A stretch of DNA of 64,000 nt from Fontisubflavum oceani (GTDB taxonomy: Bacteria > Pseudomonadota > Alphaproteobacteria > Rhodobacterales > Rhodobacteraceae), in the NCBI RefSeq assembly GCF_030407165.1, contig NZ_CP129111.1, positions 1,550,001 to 1,614,000 on the forward strand, written 5' to 3'. The notes beneath the pieces are model-generated. The model made no database searches and was not told the DNA's origin. It saw nothing but the letters and a program-made list of their open reading frames with translations. Positions 26,821 through 35,136 of this stretch are shown here, in pieces. How positions within the stretch are numbered: position 1 is the stretch's first letter; the number at the start of each line of letters is the position of its first letter. Both the position numbers and the translations under genes were made by a program.

Positions 26821-27193
26821 GCTGCTTGCTCCGCAAAAACCAACCAAACGGATTCGCCCGGCACGGTTTTAACGCGAACGACGCCGTAGTTTTGACCGTC
26901 TGCGGTCTTGAGAACATCTTGCACCTTTGGCGTAACACCGGGCAAACGCTCGGATGGAATTACGAACTTGGCGTTGAATATTCGACTTCGCCGCCAACCT
27001 CGTCTGAGGTCGGTTTGGCGATGACGGCAGGAACGCCAGAATGAGTGCACACGCCCGTCTTGTACGTCCTCGAATATGGGTCGTACTGTGTCAGTGCGGC
27101 TTCGTAATAATCGATTGGCACTACCACATCAGGTAGCACGGAATCCAATGTGTCAAAGATCACGTTGGCGACGGTTAAATCGAGATTAATCAT
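26817..27193 (-). pseudogene. Head-tail connector-like gene, one-base frameshift
   Basis: Two overlapping frames make one protein if one base is added. The first runs from ATG 27193 (MINLDLTVANVIFDTLDSVLP) to VGGEVEYS and then reads out to a stop. The second frame continues NAKFVIPSERLPGVTPKVQ to VWLVFAEQAA. Restored, the product has 125 residues, the length of small head-completion/head-tail joining proteins; the sequence 'GVPAVIAKPTSDEV' then 'DVLKTADGQNYGVVRVKTVPG' fits such a protein in general style. AGGAGC lies 6 bp before the ATG. The shift is near 26969 and does not lie in a long homopolymer, so it may be real decay. Confidence 0.55.
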
Positions 27194-27979
27194 GAAAAAG
27201 CTCCTGATTAGCTCCTTGGAGATTTACCCCGCCGCATCCGGGGCGATACGGCGAGGCAAACAGAGAAAGAACATGAGCGGGGAGCTATCCGATCAATAAG
27301 CAAACTATAGCATATTATGGCTAAAAACGCACGGTGTCGCGGTTGTAGAAAAGCGTAACACCGCTCGGAATCCTTTGAGTTACAAAGGCAGAAAAGTCTA
27401 AAACTTGATTTTGCATATACTGCAACTGGGTCCCCATCTTTCGATTCTTTTGGGTCCCATTTTTCGACAACCAGCTAACATTTACGTCCGCTACATACGT
27501 GCGGCAACAGGGCGGAATCGACGGGGCTACCCCCATCCCCCCTGAGGAACCTTTGGAGGCTTTTTGAGGGCCTTTGCTGCGCAATCTGAGGCTCGACAAG
27601 GCGTGAACGTCGAGGCGTTCAATGGAGCGCTGACGCGCTCTACAGGCAATCTGTCGCGACACGGCTTAGGCGTATTTGGAAAACTGCCAGATTAGAAACC
27701 GCCACGCGCTACGCGCGATAATAGACAAAGCACCAATACGCCCACATCAAAGACTATCAGGCGAACCAAACAGACAAGTTGGCGGGCTTGGACGGTTTTG
27801 AGCGTGTTTTGGTTATCAGATAGATGTTGGGCGCGTCAGCGCCGTGTACGGGGGTGGTGGGTGGCCCCGGCTGACGCGGGCAGTATTAATAGGGATGCGC
27901 GTCAGCGCGGGTCACTACCAAAGGGGCGAAAAGATCACCAGCCATGCAAAAAGCAGGGCAAGGTTGATAGCACGGTAGA
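27194..27979. other. Gap between head-tail remnants and serine recombinase
   Basis: This stretch of nearly 800 bp has no gene I can support. A minus-strand frame at 27321-27662 is open for 113 codons, but its N-terminal half looks like random translation and it lacks a clear ribosome site. Three copies of the 12-mer GCGCGTCAGCGC lie here (27627-27638 inverted, 27831-27842 and 27897-27908). Remnants of deleted phage genes are a reasonable explanation. Confidence 0.4.
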
Positions 27980-28633
27980 TCATGCCGCATCCAAGCGGGT
28001 AAGTGCATTCCGAACAGACATTGCTTTCCATTCGCGACCGCGCGGTGTCGGCACTTTGGCTGTATTCAAGGCGTCCGCGATTTGCTGCAATGTTGAACCT
28101 GCTTTGCGCATTGGAACGACGATGTTTGCGACCTTCTGCGCAGCCGCGTCAGCGGCGGCTTTTGTTGCTTGATTTCGTTTGGCTGTGCCGGGGCGTAGGC
28201 CTCCCAGCGGCTTGGTTGAGCGAGCTAAGGCCTGTTTGGTGCGTAGGCTAATGAAGCGGCGCTCTTGTTCTGCCAGAGCCGCATATACGTGCAACTGGAA
28301 CGCGTCAGCGTGGGGCATAGATGCGACGCGGATTTTAAGCTGTTTGTCTTCCATCAATGCCGCGATTTGGCTGACACGACGGCTGAGGCGATCTAGCTTT
28401 GAAACGAGTAACTCAGCCCCGTTTTCGCGGGCTAAGGCTAACGCCTCGGCTAACACTGGACGGTCAGCGTTTTTGCCGCTCTGATTTTCGGTAAAGGTGC
28501 CGATTACCACAAAGGGCGTCTCACTGTAGTTCTGCAAAAAGAGGTCTATGTCGCGTTCTTGAGCGGATAGGCCCAGACCAGATTGGCCTTGGGATTTGGT
28601 ACTCACCCGGTAGTAGATTACATATCTCTTCAT
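27980..28633 (-). CDS. Serine recombinase (resolvase/invertase family)
   Basis: The 217-residue protein has the resolvase catalytic domain: MKRYVIYYRVSTKSQGQSGLGLSAQERDI with the nucleophile Ser11, then LLVSKLDRLSRRVSQIAALM and FQLHVYAALAEQERRFISLRTKQAL. The C-terminal HTH is TLQQIADALNTAKVPTPRGREWKAMSVRNALTRL. Such proteins resolve or invert DNA at short sites. The ATG at 28633 has GAGG upstream; a TTG at 28648 is an alternative. It is the second site-specific recombinase in the element. Confidence 0.9.
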   Translation of the reverse strand: MKRYVIYYRVSTKSQGQSGLGLSAQERDIDLFLQNYSETPFVVIGTFTENQSGKNADRPVLAEALALARENGAELLVSKLDRLSRRVSQIAALMEDKQLKIRVASMPHADAFQLHVYAALAEQERRFISLRTKQALARSTKPLGGLRPGTAKRNQATKAAADAAAQKVANIVVPMRKAGSTLQQIADALNTAKVPTPRGREWKAMSVRNALTRLDAA

Positions 28634-29180
28634 TTTCAAAAACCTCAATGAACGTTGTGCTTTTTATATAGCGAAAACAAACGATTCGCACCCGATTCAA
28701 GAGTGAATCAGAGGGACAGTTTGTTTCTGTTTTGGGTGTTTTTTGATGGGGCGAGCGTTGTTTTTGGCGTGTTTCTTGTTGTTATTTTTGTGCGCGTCAG
28801 CGCGGCGTAACGCAATTATGCTGCGCGTGAGAATTTCATATGTTTCGTTTTGATTGATAATTTTGAAATTTTATTTCGCGAAAGGCGAGCGCCCAGAGTG
28901 GAGCTAAAATCTATCGCAGCTACGTGTACCGAGTAAAAGATATGAAATCCACAGATTAGTGCGCGGTGGCTATCTTGTTCCACAATCTTGTAGATACCTT
29001 TTGCGGATTGAGCATGAAAAATCAGCGAATCGACACACCAAAAGGTTGCTTTAGATTGAGACTGAACGCTTGCCCCATCAAGGCAGACAACTGAAAATAC
29101 GGAAAATAATTCTCAACAAAACTGCCAAACCTCGTGCTACATTTCACCCTATAGTTGCTAAATTATATTTGGGGGAAGTT
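28634..29180. other. AT-rich divergent region upstream of recombinase and EEP gene
   Basis: About 550 bp, strongly AT-rich, between the start of the serine recombinase and the plus-strand EEP gene. It holds a nested dyad at 28675-28726 (described separately) and a copy of GCGCGTCAGCGC at 28792. No gene is called. Promoters for both directions are expected here. Confidence 0.45.
28675..28726. promoter_or_regulatory. Nested dyad upstream of serine recombinase
   Basis: AAACAAAC (28675-28682) pairs with GTTTGTTT (28719-28726), and inside lies GATTCA-AGAG-TGAATC (28694-28709). The two dyads share almost the same centre, about 68 bp upstream of the recombinase ATG. This could be an operator or a crossover site of the recombinase. 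Confidence 0.4.
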
Positions 29181-30044
29181 GTGGAATTTACTCTTGCGAC
29201 ATTCAATACGTATTGGCTCTACGACAACGAGGCACCACTAGCCCGTTGGGGACTAAAGTTGCCTGACGGCGGGCTAAAGGAAAAAGTTGACCAAGTTGCA
29301 AAAGCAATTATCGGCGTTGGGGAATCTGGTGCTGATGTTGTCGCGTTGCAAGAAGTGGAAGGGCCACATGTAATCGACGCATTAATGCAGCGTCTTTCTG
29401 AGCTTAGCTCGCCCATCAAGTACTATTGGTGCAGCGAGACGCTAGACCCTTTTACCGGCCAGAACGTTGCCGTCTTAAGTAAATTTCCGGCAACTATCCA
29501 ACCTGTTTTGAGACTTGATCAAACCGTAGTCCCTTATTCCGATCACCGTGGCTTTGAGAGAATGGGCAGTTTGGGCAAGTTTATGAGGGTAGACCTAGAA
29601 ATAGATGGGCAAGTCCTTTCGCTGTTCAACGTCCATTTCAAGTCGAGACGCGGCGGGGTTGAAGAAACACGGCTGTTGAGGACCGTTCAAGCTCAGATAG
29701 TTCGCAACTTGACACGTCCTCGTGTCGAGCAAGGGAACTCGCGTTCCCCGTCTTTCACAGCTATCGCAGGAGACTTTAACGACACACCGAAATCGGTACC
29801 GATTGATACGGTTTTGGGCAAACACGATACAAGTTATCAGCTATTCAGCGTGACACAAACATTACCCGCTGAGGACCAATGGACCTATGTTTTCGACGGC
29901 GAAAATCAACAACTAGATCACGTCCTACTCAGCAAGTTCGCCCATGACCGTATGCTAGCGTCCGGTATAGCACGTGTACCAGACGAAGTTTCCGATCACG
30001 ACATCGTTTGGGCGAAAATTAATTTGTCGCTTCCATCAAACTAA
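29181..30044 (+). CDS. Endonuclease/exonuclease/phosphatase (EEP) domain protein
   Basis: The 287-residue protein has the EEP fold motifs: FTLATFNTYWLYD (catalytic Asn), VVALQEVEG (metal Glu), LFNVHFKSR, IAGDFNDTP (Asp/Asn), and the C-terminal QLDHVLLS and VSDHDIVWA (final Asp-His). It would hydrolyse phosphodiesters or phosphomonoesters of DNA, RNA or a small molecule with Mg2+. I choose the GTG at 29181 because family similarity begins there and GGGGGAAG precedes it; the frame is open back to 29070. No signal peptide is seen. It forms a pair with the downstream cupin gene. Confidence 0.8.
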   Translation: MEFTLATFNTYWLYDNEAPLARWGLKLPDGGLKEKVDQVAKAIIGVGESGADVVALQEVEGPHVIDALMQRLSELSSPIKYYWCSETLDPFTGQNVAVLSKFPATIQPVLRLDQTVVPYSDHRGFERMGSLGKFMRVDLEIDGQVLSLFNVHFKSRRGGVEETRLLRTVQAQIVRNLTRPRVEQGNSRSPSFTAIAGDFNDTPKSVPIDTVLGKHDTSYQLFSVTQTLPAEDQWTYVFDGENQQLDHVLLSKFAHDRMLASGIARVPDEVSDHDIVWAKINLSLPSN

Positions 30045-30058
30045 AATTGGAGAAAATC

Positions 30059-30514
30059 ATGCATCCGATAGAACGGGCAAAATATTTTGCGCAAATTGGG
30101 AACCACGAAGACCATGAGTGGAAAGAAATGCCGTGGCCCGGTGTATACAACAAAGTCCTTTACTGCGACCCTGTGATGGGAACAACTATAGAGCTTGCGC
30201 GAATTGACAAGGGCGCTACGTTCCCAGTCCACTATCATCCAACCGTCCAAACATTGTTTTTGGTTTCTGGCCTTATCAAGGACAAAAACCGTGAAAGGAT
30301 GATAACGCCGGGCACATTTGACATAATTCCCGCTGGAGAACGTCATGCCGGTTATCACGCAGTCGAGGATTCGATCCAATACAAACTGTTTTCAGCGACG
30401 CCAATGTACATCATGGAAGACAAGGAGATGTATTGCTACAAAACGGACGGAACGGTAGTGCGAATTGGCGACGCCGATTGTGATACATCATGCGAAAACA
30501 TGATAATGATCTGA
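30059..30514 (+). CDS. Cupin domain protein
   Basis: The 151-residue protein has a single cupin domain: GTTIELARIDKGATFPVHYHPTVQTLFLVSG provides the first metal motif (HYH with a later acidic/aromatic residue) and TPGTFDIIPAGERHAGYHA the second. It is close in style to 2,4'-dihydroxyacetophenone dioxygenase-like cupins, but the substrate cannot be told. A Cys-rich end (DADCDTSCENMIMI) is unusual. It begins 14 bp after the EEP gene and is likely co-transcribed. Confidence 0.78.
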   Translation: MHPIERAKYFAQIGNHEDHEWKEMPWPGVYNKVLYCDPVMGTTIELARIDKGATFPVHYHPTVQTLFLVSGLIKDKNRERMITPGTFDIIPAGERHAGYHAVEDSIQYKLFSATPMYIMEDKEMYCYKTDGTVVRIGDADCDTSCENMIMI

Positions 30515-30528
30515 CGAAGCGATCAATT

Positions 30529-30875
30529 GGTGACGACTAGAAAACGTCGTCACCTTGTCGTCACCCCTAATCAATCCAGTGTTTTCAATATCTTACGGGA
30601 TCAGGGGTGACGAGTGACGACATTTTGCCGTTATCCCTTATAGCCGTATATATTTTTTTTTCGTTCGGCGTTCGGCGTTCGGCGTTCGGCGTTCGCGAAC
30701 GCGCCGCAGGTCGGATTGCGTTATTGGCAGTTTAAAAATAAAGATTCTCCAGTTCTTTCAGGGGAGTGGAATCGTCGTCACTCGTCACCCGGAATCGATT
30801 AACTCATTAGAATCAAACACTTTATTAGGGGTGACGACAAGGTGACGACGGTTTTTAGTCGTCACCGTCGTCACC
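30529..30875. other. Symmetric GTGACGA repeat array, candidate replication origin
   Basis: Eleven copies of GTGACGA occur in about 350 bp. Forward copies start at 30530, 30607, 30614, 30831 and 30842; reverse copies (TCGTCAC) start at 30547, 30558, 30775, 30782, 30859 and 30868. The order F-R-R-F-F then R-R-F-F-R is a mirror image, plus one extra R. The outer arms 30529-30571 and 30824-30866 form a 43-bp inverted repeat with two mismatches, and 30605-30621 with 30774-30790 form a perfect 17-bp one. The centre holds an AT tract (30640-30660) and four tandem GTTCGGC units. It sits at the 3' end of a helicase-like replication gene. Iterons plus an AT-rich melting region fit an origin. Confidence 0.65.
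30663..30700. repeat. Tandem GTTCGGC repeats with GTTCGCGAAC palindrome
   Basis: Four perfect 7-bp GTTCGGC units (30663-30690) run directly into the palindrome GTTCGCGAAC (30691-30700). The block lies at the centre of the GTGACGA array and next to a T-run at 30651-30661. Confidence 0.85.
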
Positions 30876-30962
30876 ACTCCTAATCACCACCCGCCTGACG
30901 GCGGCACGCAAGAAACACAGAAAACAAAAGAAAAGGCCCGCTGGACGCGGGCCTGTATCAAA

Positions 30963-33482
30963 TCAGACAATTGAGAGTTGCCAAGGTTTCCCGTGTTTCG
31001 TCTTGGTGCCTGCTTCGACCTTCACGTTGATACCATCAACCTCAAATACCCGTTCAGCCTGTGTACCAAGATATTGCCCAAAGGCTGAAGGTTTATAAAG
31101 ACGTTCCCCGTCTACAACATGACGCGCAACGGGCATGTCGATATCGCGGGCGTCGGCGAACGCGGCAAGTTGCTTGGCCATTTCGCCTGTCATCGAAAGA
31201 GCGCCGCCTTTGGTCGTCGCCACGTCATACCACTGCGATACAAGTTCCCGCATTGGGTCGTCATCGTCCGCGCCCGCGACTTGTTCGATGAGCTTACGGT
31301 TCGACTGCCAGCCGTGCAGTGATGCCGCACCAAGGACTCCGCCACAGACTTCGTACCAAGAGCGGTAAGAGCCAAGCGGCTTGCCCGCTGGTTTCGGACA
31401 GCCTTTCGCCTTCCAATTCAGCACCAGAGTGCAGAGCGCCCACACAATCTGACCACGGTTTGCCAGTACCCATTCTTCGATATCGGCGTGACGCCAACCG
31501 CCTTCTGGTTCACGATCCTCTGGTTTGGCTACGCCCGCATCCAAACGGCAGAGGCTCAAACGGCGTTGAAGCTCGCGCGTAAAGCGTGGGTTGTTACCTG
31601 TGATCACGGGCGACGTTTGGTTCGGGATCGTCGCCTCTTCACTCAGCCCTAAAATGCGGCCTGTAAAATTGGTTGAGGTCAGCAACGCCGCCAAAACGGG
31701 GCTATCAACCTGACCAGCCACGTTGTCAAAGAACAAAAAGGGGTCACCCGCGCGAAGCGCTGTGAACACCTCTTTGCGGCGCTCGTCTTCGTCTTTTGGC
31801 ATAGTCCGGGTGGAAGTCTTACCGTGGATAGCGACGATTGCCGTATCAGTGAGCAAAGAAGCGCCCGTACCCGCCTCTGGCTTGGTGATCAAAAGACCGG
31901 GTACCGGACCTTTGATTGCAGGGCGAACCAACGGTTGAAGAACAAAGCCGATGAACGAAAGAAGAGACGGCGGTACCGGGCGGACTTTTTTGCCCTCCGC
32001 TGGTTCTTGAATACCACATGAAACCAAGATTTCGTCGCGAGTGTAACCATCGAACGGCCAATCTCCCAACCATTCTTCGACCAAGATCGAAACCGCCTGC
32101 TTAACTTCCGCGTCCGTGGGCGTGTCGCTGATAGCTGGCAGATCAAAATCCTCTGGCAGATGCATGTAAAGGTAGGCTGATTTGTGGTACGTGTTTTTTG
32201 CCAGAAGATTCAGTTCACTATCAAATTGAACGTAGTTTGTGACTTGCCGCAAATACGGCAGCTTGGGCATTTCTGTGTTCATAACATCACGGACTACCGC
32301 AGACGGGGCGGGAACAATCCGCGAGGATTTTTCTTCGATCTTATAGAAAGGCGCGAGCTTGTTGATCAATGAGGCAAAAGCATCAACAGAATAAAGTTGA
32401 GCTTCAGTTTGCCCTTCTTCTGGCAAATGACGCACGTATCCAAGTTGGAAGCCGTAGCGCATCAAATCAGGCCGAGCGCATTTTTGGTTGCCCTTCACGA
32501 GCTTCTTAATGACGTAGCTACACTGTTCGTTGTGATCACTTTGGCCAACATAACAGCCTGCGTTGTCGTCTTGTTGGCTGGCCAGAGCCACAGACTCTTT
32601 AACGATCTTCTTTGCCTCAACGCGCCTAAGGGGGGTATTTTCGACAATAAGCGCAACCCAATTTACTTTGGCAATACTGTCAAAATCGGAGCGTGCGGCG
32701 AGTTTGTTAGTCGCGTTGCTCAGTTCCAATTCAGTGATTTCGCTTGAAAGCCCCGTCGCCAAAATGTCCATTGCCTGACTGATTTTAGAACGATCACCCT
32801 TCGCTTTGGCAGGTTGTTTCTCGTTAGCCTGCTTCGCAGAAAAGTAGGCATTGAACCAGTCGCTCAGTTTGCGCAGCTTGGCTTCGCTTTCCAAAGCATC
32901 CTCAAAGATATCGTCTACTTCGTCCTGATCGATATCCATCAGCGCGGTCGCTTCGTCCAGCAGGCGATTGATGACTTTGTGGACTACAGACTGATCAAGG
33001 TCACTGTCACGCGCCTCAAATTCAAGCTCCGCAAGCTTCTCGAAAAAATCAGCGACGGGATCGCCGGTTTTTGCACGCCAAACGGGTTCGCCAGATTTTG
33101 TATATCCAACCGGGGCGGCGGATTTCGCATGTTCAATGTCGCCGAGCGATGGGGCCAAACAGCACGCCTCAGCAACGATGTCAGCGATATTTTCGTCTTG
33201 CTCTACAAGATCGATCAAATCGCTGAGGTTTTCACGTTGCGGGGCCGTGCTCTGGGCATTCTCGATCCGCGTACGGATGTTACTGCCCGGCTGAAAATCT
33301 TTTGGGTTCAGATTGGCAGGATCGAACTCGATACCCTCCAAACCGCTGGAATAAAAGAACGTATTCCACAAAAACGGGTGTTTCTGTTGAGATTCAAAAA
33401 GACGAGTGAGTTTACTTGCCGGTTCTTCTTTCGAGACGTACGCCGATTGGCTCGCCAAAGCGGGTTCTTCTACTACCTGCAT
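30963..33482 (-). CDS. Helicase-like replication protein with altered Walker A
   Basis: The 839-residue protein has a long acidic N-terminal region (residues 1-300, unrecognised) and an ATPase core at about 520-680 of the type found in phage and plasmid primase-helicases. The P-loop reads KPEAGTGASLL (residues 534-544), with Ala541 where Lys is expected. The Walker B is FLFFDN (582-587), the sensor is ITGNNPRF and an arginine-finger region is RELQRRL (636-642). The codon is GCT, so one base change cannot explain the lost Lys. It may be a diverged but functional NTPase or a structural origin-binding protein. The gene is read toward the repeat array, whose nearest repeat lies about 90 bp past its stop. 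GAGGATAG precedes the ATG. Confidence 0.7.
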   Translation of the reverse strand: MQVVEEPALASQSAYVSKEEPASKLTRLFESQQKHPFLWNTFFYSSGLEGIEFDPANLNPKDFQPGSNIRTRIENAQSTAPQRENLSDLIDLVEQDENIADIVAEACCLAPSLGDIEHAKSAAPVGYTKSGEPVWRAKTGDPVADFFEKLAELEFEARDSDLDQSVVHKVINRLLDEATALMDIDQDEVDDIFEDALESEAKLRKLSDWFNAYFSAKQANEKQPAKAKGDRSKISQAMDILATGLSSEITELELSNATNKLAARSDFDSIAKVNWVALIVENTPLRRVEAKKIVKESVALASQQDDNAGCYVGQSDHNEQCSYVIKKLVKGNQKCARPDLMRYGFQLGYVRHLPEEGQTEAQLYSVDAFASLINKLAPFYKIEEKSSRIVPAPSAVVRDVMNTEMPKLPYLRQVTNYVQFDSELNLLAKNTYHKSAYLYMHLPEDFDLPAISDTPTDAEVKQAVSILVEEWLGDWPFDGYTRDEILVSCGIQEPAEGKKVRPVPPSLLSFIGFVLQPLVRPAIKGPVPGLLITKPEAGTGASLLTDTAIVAIHGKTSTRTMPKDEDERRKEVFTALRAGDPFLFFDNVAGQVDSPVLAALLTSTNFTGRILGLSEEATIPNQTSPVITGNNPRFTRELQRRLSLCRLDAGVAKPEDREPEGGWRHADIEEWVLANRGQIVWALCTLVLNWKAKGCPKPAGKPLGSYRSWYEVCGGVLGAASLHGWQSNRKLIEQVAGADDDDPMRELVSQWYDVATTKGGALSMTGEMAKQLAAFADARDIDMPVARHVVDGERLYKPSAFGQYLGTQAERVFEVDGINVKVEAGTKTKHGKPWQLSIV

Positions 33483-33885
33483 TTAAAGGTCTATCCTCTG
33501 ATTTTGGGACCGCGACCGCTTGATTACATTTCAGTTTGCGGGTACTGTCCGATTGAGCAAATTTATAGACCCGCCGGTTCCAAATCCTCGGAACACACTT
33601 TTGACGAAGTGGGCGGGTCAATTCTTTCTTAGCACATATCGAATCGAATTACAGCCATCTATGGTCGCAAAAATTCATCATTTCGATTTGTCAAAGTTTA
33701 TTCCCGCAAGCTAAATTTACGATATTGAGACAATACGAAGTCAGAAATTTTTTAGTTTCTAAATCCGTTCCAATCGGAACAATTTAATGAATGAGAATTA
33801 GGTTGAACTGAAAGATCATGAGAATTTTTGGAACAATTTTCTTATTTCAGGTTGGCTTCACAGGCCAACCTGTAAAGCGAGTTCA
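33483..33885. other. AT-rich region upstream of the helicase gene
   Basis: About 400 bp of strongly AT-rich sequence with no gene. It should hold the promoter of the leftward helicase gene. A hairpin CAGGTTGGC/GCCAACCTG at 33848-33872 lies at the 3' end of the small-ORF operon and could end its transcript, though no U-run follows on the minus strand. Confidence 0.45.
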
Positions 33886-34188
33886 TCAATAGACATACCA
33901 TGCCGGATCAACGCAACTAGCCTGCTTAGTTGGGCCGGTCGGCACATAAGGCGGGTCGAATGTTGCCCATTCGACAATCGCTTCAAGGTCTTCCGTCTTC
34001 AAAAAAACGTCCTCGGCTTCCGCATGCAGCTTCAAACACTCCAAAAATTCATCGTCGTTATGAACGACACGAGTGAGTGCCGGGAACGTGTGGCGCGAAA
34101 CGAAACGAAAAGGGTATTCATAGACGGCAGCACAGTCACCATTTCCCGACTGTGGAACACCAGTTACATTGCACAAATAGGTCTGCAT
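33886..34188 (-). CDS. Hypothetical protein of the element
   Basis: The 100-residue protein (MQTYLCNVTGVPQSGNGDC... ending DPAWYVY) has no recognised family. It has an acidic middle (DDEFLECLKLHAEAEDVFLKTEDLEAIVEW) that looks helical, and four cysteines. TGAGGAAC lies 5 bp before the ATG, a good ribosome site. It follows the tiny-ORF chain after about 100 bp. Confidence 0.5.
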   Translation of the reverse strand: MQTYLCNVTGVPQSGNGDCAAVYEYPFRFVSRHTFPALTRVVHNDDEFLECLKLHAEAEDVFLKTEDLEAIVEWATFDPPYVPTGPTKQASCVDPAWYVY

Positions 34189-34286
34189 CTTAGTTCCTCA
34201 GATATTTTTGCGACGAGGCCATTTTTTGGCACAGATTGGCCTCGCCGCGGGCCGGTAGGCGCAAGCTAGCCCCCAGCCGATTCAAT

Positions 34287-34463
34287 TTATTTGATGCCGC
34301 CACATGCAGGGCAACACCCGCCACGTTCTAAAATTGAGTTCATCCGCATAGCCGCAAGAAGAATTGAACGGCATCCTCGCGGGCCTTCTGCGCCACTGTC
34401 TTGCCCGTCTGTGGGCAATGCATCAGCTACGAACGATAAACGATCCAGACTCGAGCTTAACAA
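34287..34463 (-). CDS. Small hypothetical protein, coupled
   Basis: A 58-codon frame from a TTG at 34463 overlaps the stop of the preceding small ORF. The predicted product ends MRMNSILERGGCCPACGGIK, with a Cys-Cys-x2-Cys pattern that may bind zinc. The frame stays open upstream over the small ORF and the terminase-like gene, so the true start is uncertain. No family recognised. Confidence 0.3.
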   Translation of the reverse strand: MLSSSLDRLSFVADALPTDGQDSGAEGPRGCRSILLAAMRMNSILERGGCCPACGGIK

Positions 34464-34603
34464 ATCAGACGACGCATAGCGGCTTTCAAAAGCTGTTCCT
34501 TGTCCGCCGCCGGAGAAATTTTGAGTTGCTGGTTGAGCGTCTTCAATTCGGCCAAAGTGTCTTGCGACACTTTCAAAAGGGCATGTGTTGTTACATCTGA
34601 CAA
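34457..34603 (-). CDS. Small helical protein, coupled to terminase-like gene
   Basis: A 48-residue product starting at a TTG (34603) inside the 3' end of the terminase-like gene: MSDVTTHALLKVSQDTLAEL, then a Gln/Lys-rich helix ending KEQLLKAAMRRLIC. Heptad-like spacing of Leu suggests an amphipathic helix or small coiled coil. The composition is far more protein-like than the other frames here. No family recognised. Confidence 0.4.
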   Translation of the reverse strand: MSDVTTHALLKVSQDTLAELKTLNQQLKISPAADKEQLLKAAMRRLIC

Positions 34604-35136
34604 GTGCAAGCTCCCATGGCCAAAACGCGACGGGCAATTTCTTCCGCAACGCCGTCCGATACAGCTTCTGGCGCAGTTTCGATCCTCGCCGCTGCCCGAT
34701 TGCGACGCCCTGAATGTTTTACGAGACTTGAGCGCAAGTTCATAGCAAGGTTACGATGGCCTAGAGCGCTAGCTTGGGATGAAAATTCGAGCAACTGCGC
34801 TGAGATTTCTTCCATCAGATTTTGGATTGTTTCGGCCCGGATACCGTCTGTTTGAATGTTGCTTTCATCTGAAACAGGCGCGGCGTTCTGAGTTGCATAG
34901 TGCTGTTTAAGGCAAGCCAGACGCGCCTTTACGCGGGGCCGTGCGTTGCACTTACTGGCTCCAACCCGAAGGCTATTCTTGTTGGCGGAAGGGTACCTTT
35001 CGGCGCTCTCGATCCAAGCCTGCACCAACGTCTTTTCAGACCCATTTTGAGCGCTCAAAGCGAGAATCTGGCAAAACCTTTCCTCACGCTCATTTTTGAG
35101 CGGCTGGGATGGTGATTGCTCAGCCAACTGCTGCAA
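34591..35136 (-). CDS. Terminase small subunit-like protein
   Basis: The product of about 180 residues has an N-terminal part typical of phage terminase small subunits: REERFCQILALSAQNGSEKTLVQAWIESAERYPSANKNSLRVGASKCNARPRVKARLACLKQ, i.e. a helix-turn-helix in which new residues are 'added' per genome-packaging family (N-x-x-S-x-R-V-x-A-x-K, then R-I/V-x-A-R-L). The rest is helical and basic. TerS binds the packaging site. No large terminase follows, as in phage satellites that redirect helper packaging, or as in a decayed prophage. Start codons available are TTG at 35136 or TTG at 35127; GGAG is better spaced for the latter. Confidence 0.55.
   Translation of the reverse strand: MQQLAEQSPSQPLKNEREERFCQILALSAQNGSEKTLVQAWIESAERYPSANKNSLRVGASKCNARPRVKARLACLKQHYATQNAAPVSDESNIQTDGIRAETIQNLMEEISAQLLEFSSQASALGHRNLAMNLRSSLVKHSGRRNRAAARIETAPEAVSDGVAEEIARRVLAMGACTCQM

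Larger units (their letters stand above)
27627..28803. repeat. Dispersed GCGCGTCAGCGC repeats around the recombinase gene
   Basis: Four copies of the 12-mer occur: 27627-27638 (reverse orientation), 27831-27842, 27897-27908 and 28792-28803. They flank the serine recombinase gene on both sides. Possible roles are recombinase binding sites or short repeats spread by chance in GC-rich spots of an otherwise AT-rich region. Confidence 0.4.

Noticed and set aside
27321..27662. 113-codon minus-strand frame in the gap upstream of the recombinase
   Set aside because: No clear ribosome site, random-looking N-terminal half and no recognised family.
30663..30700. Tandem GTTCGGC repeats as a CRISPR array
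   Set aside because: Units are only 7 bp, contiguous and without spacers, and no cas genes are present.
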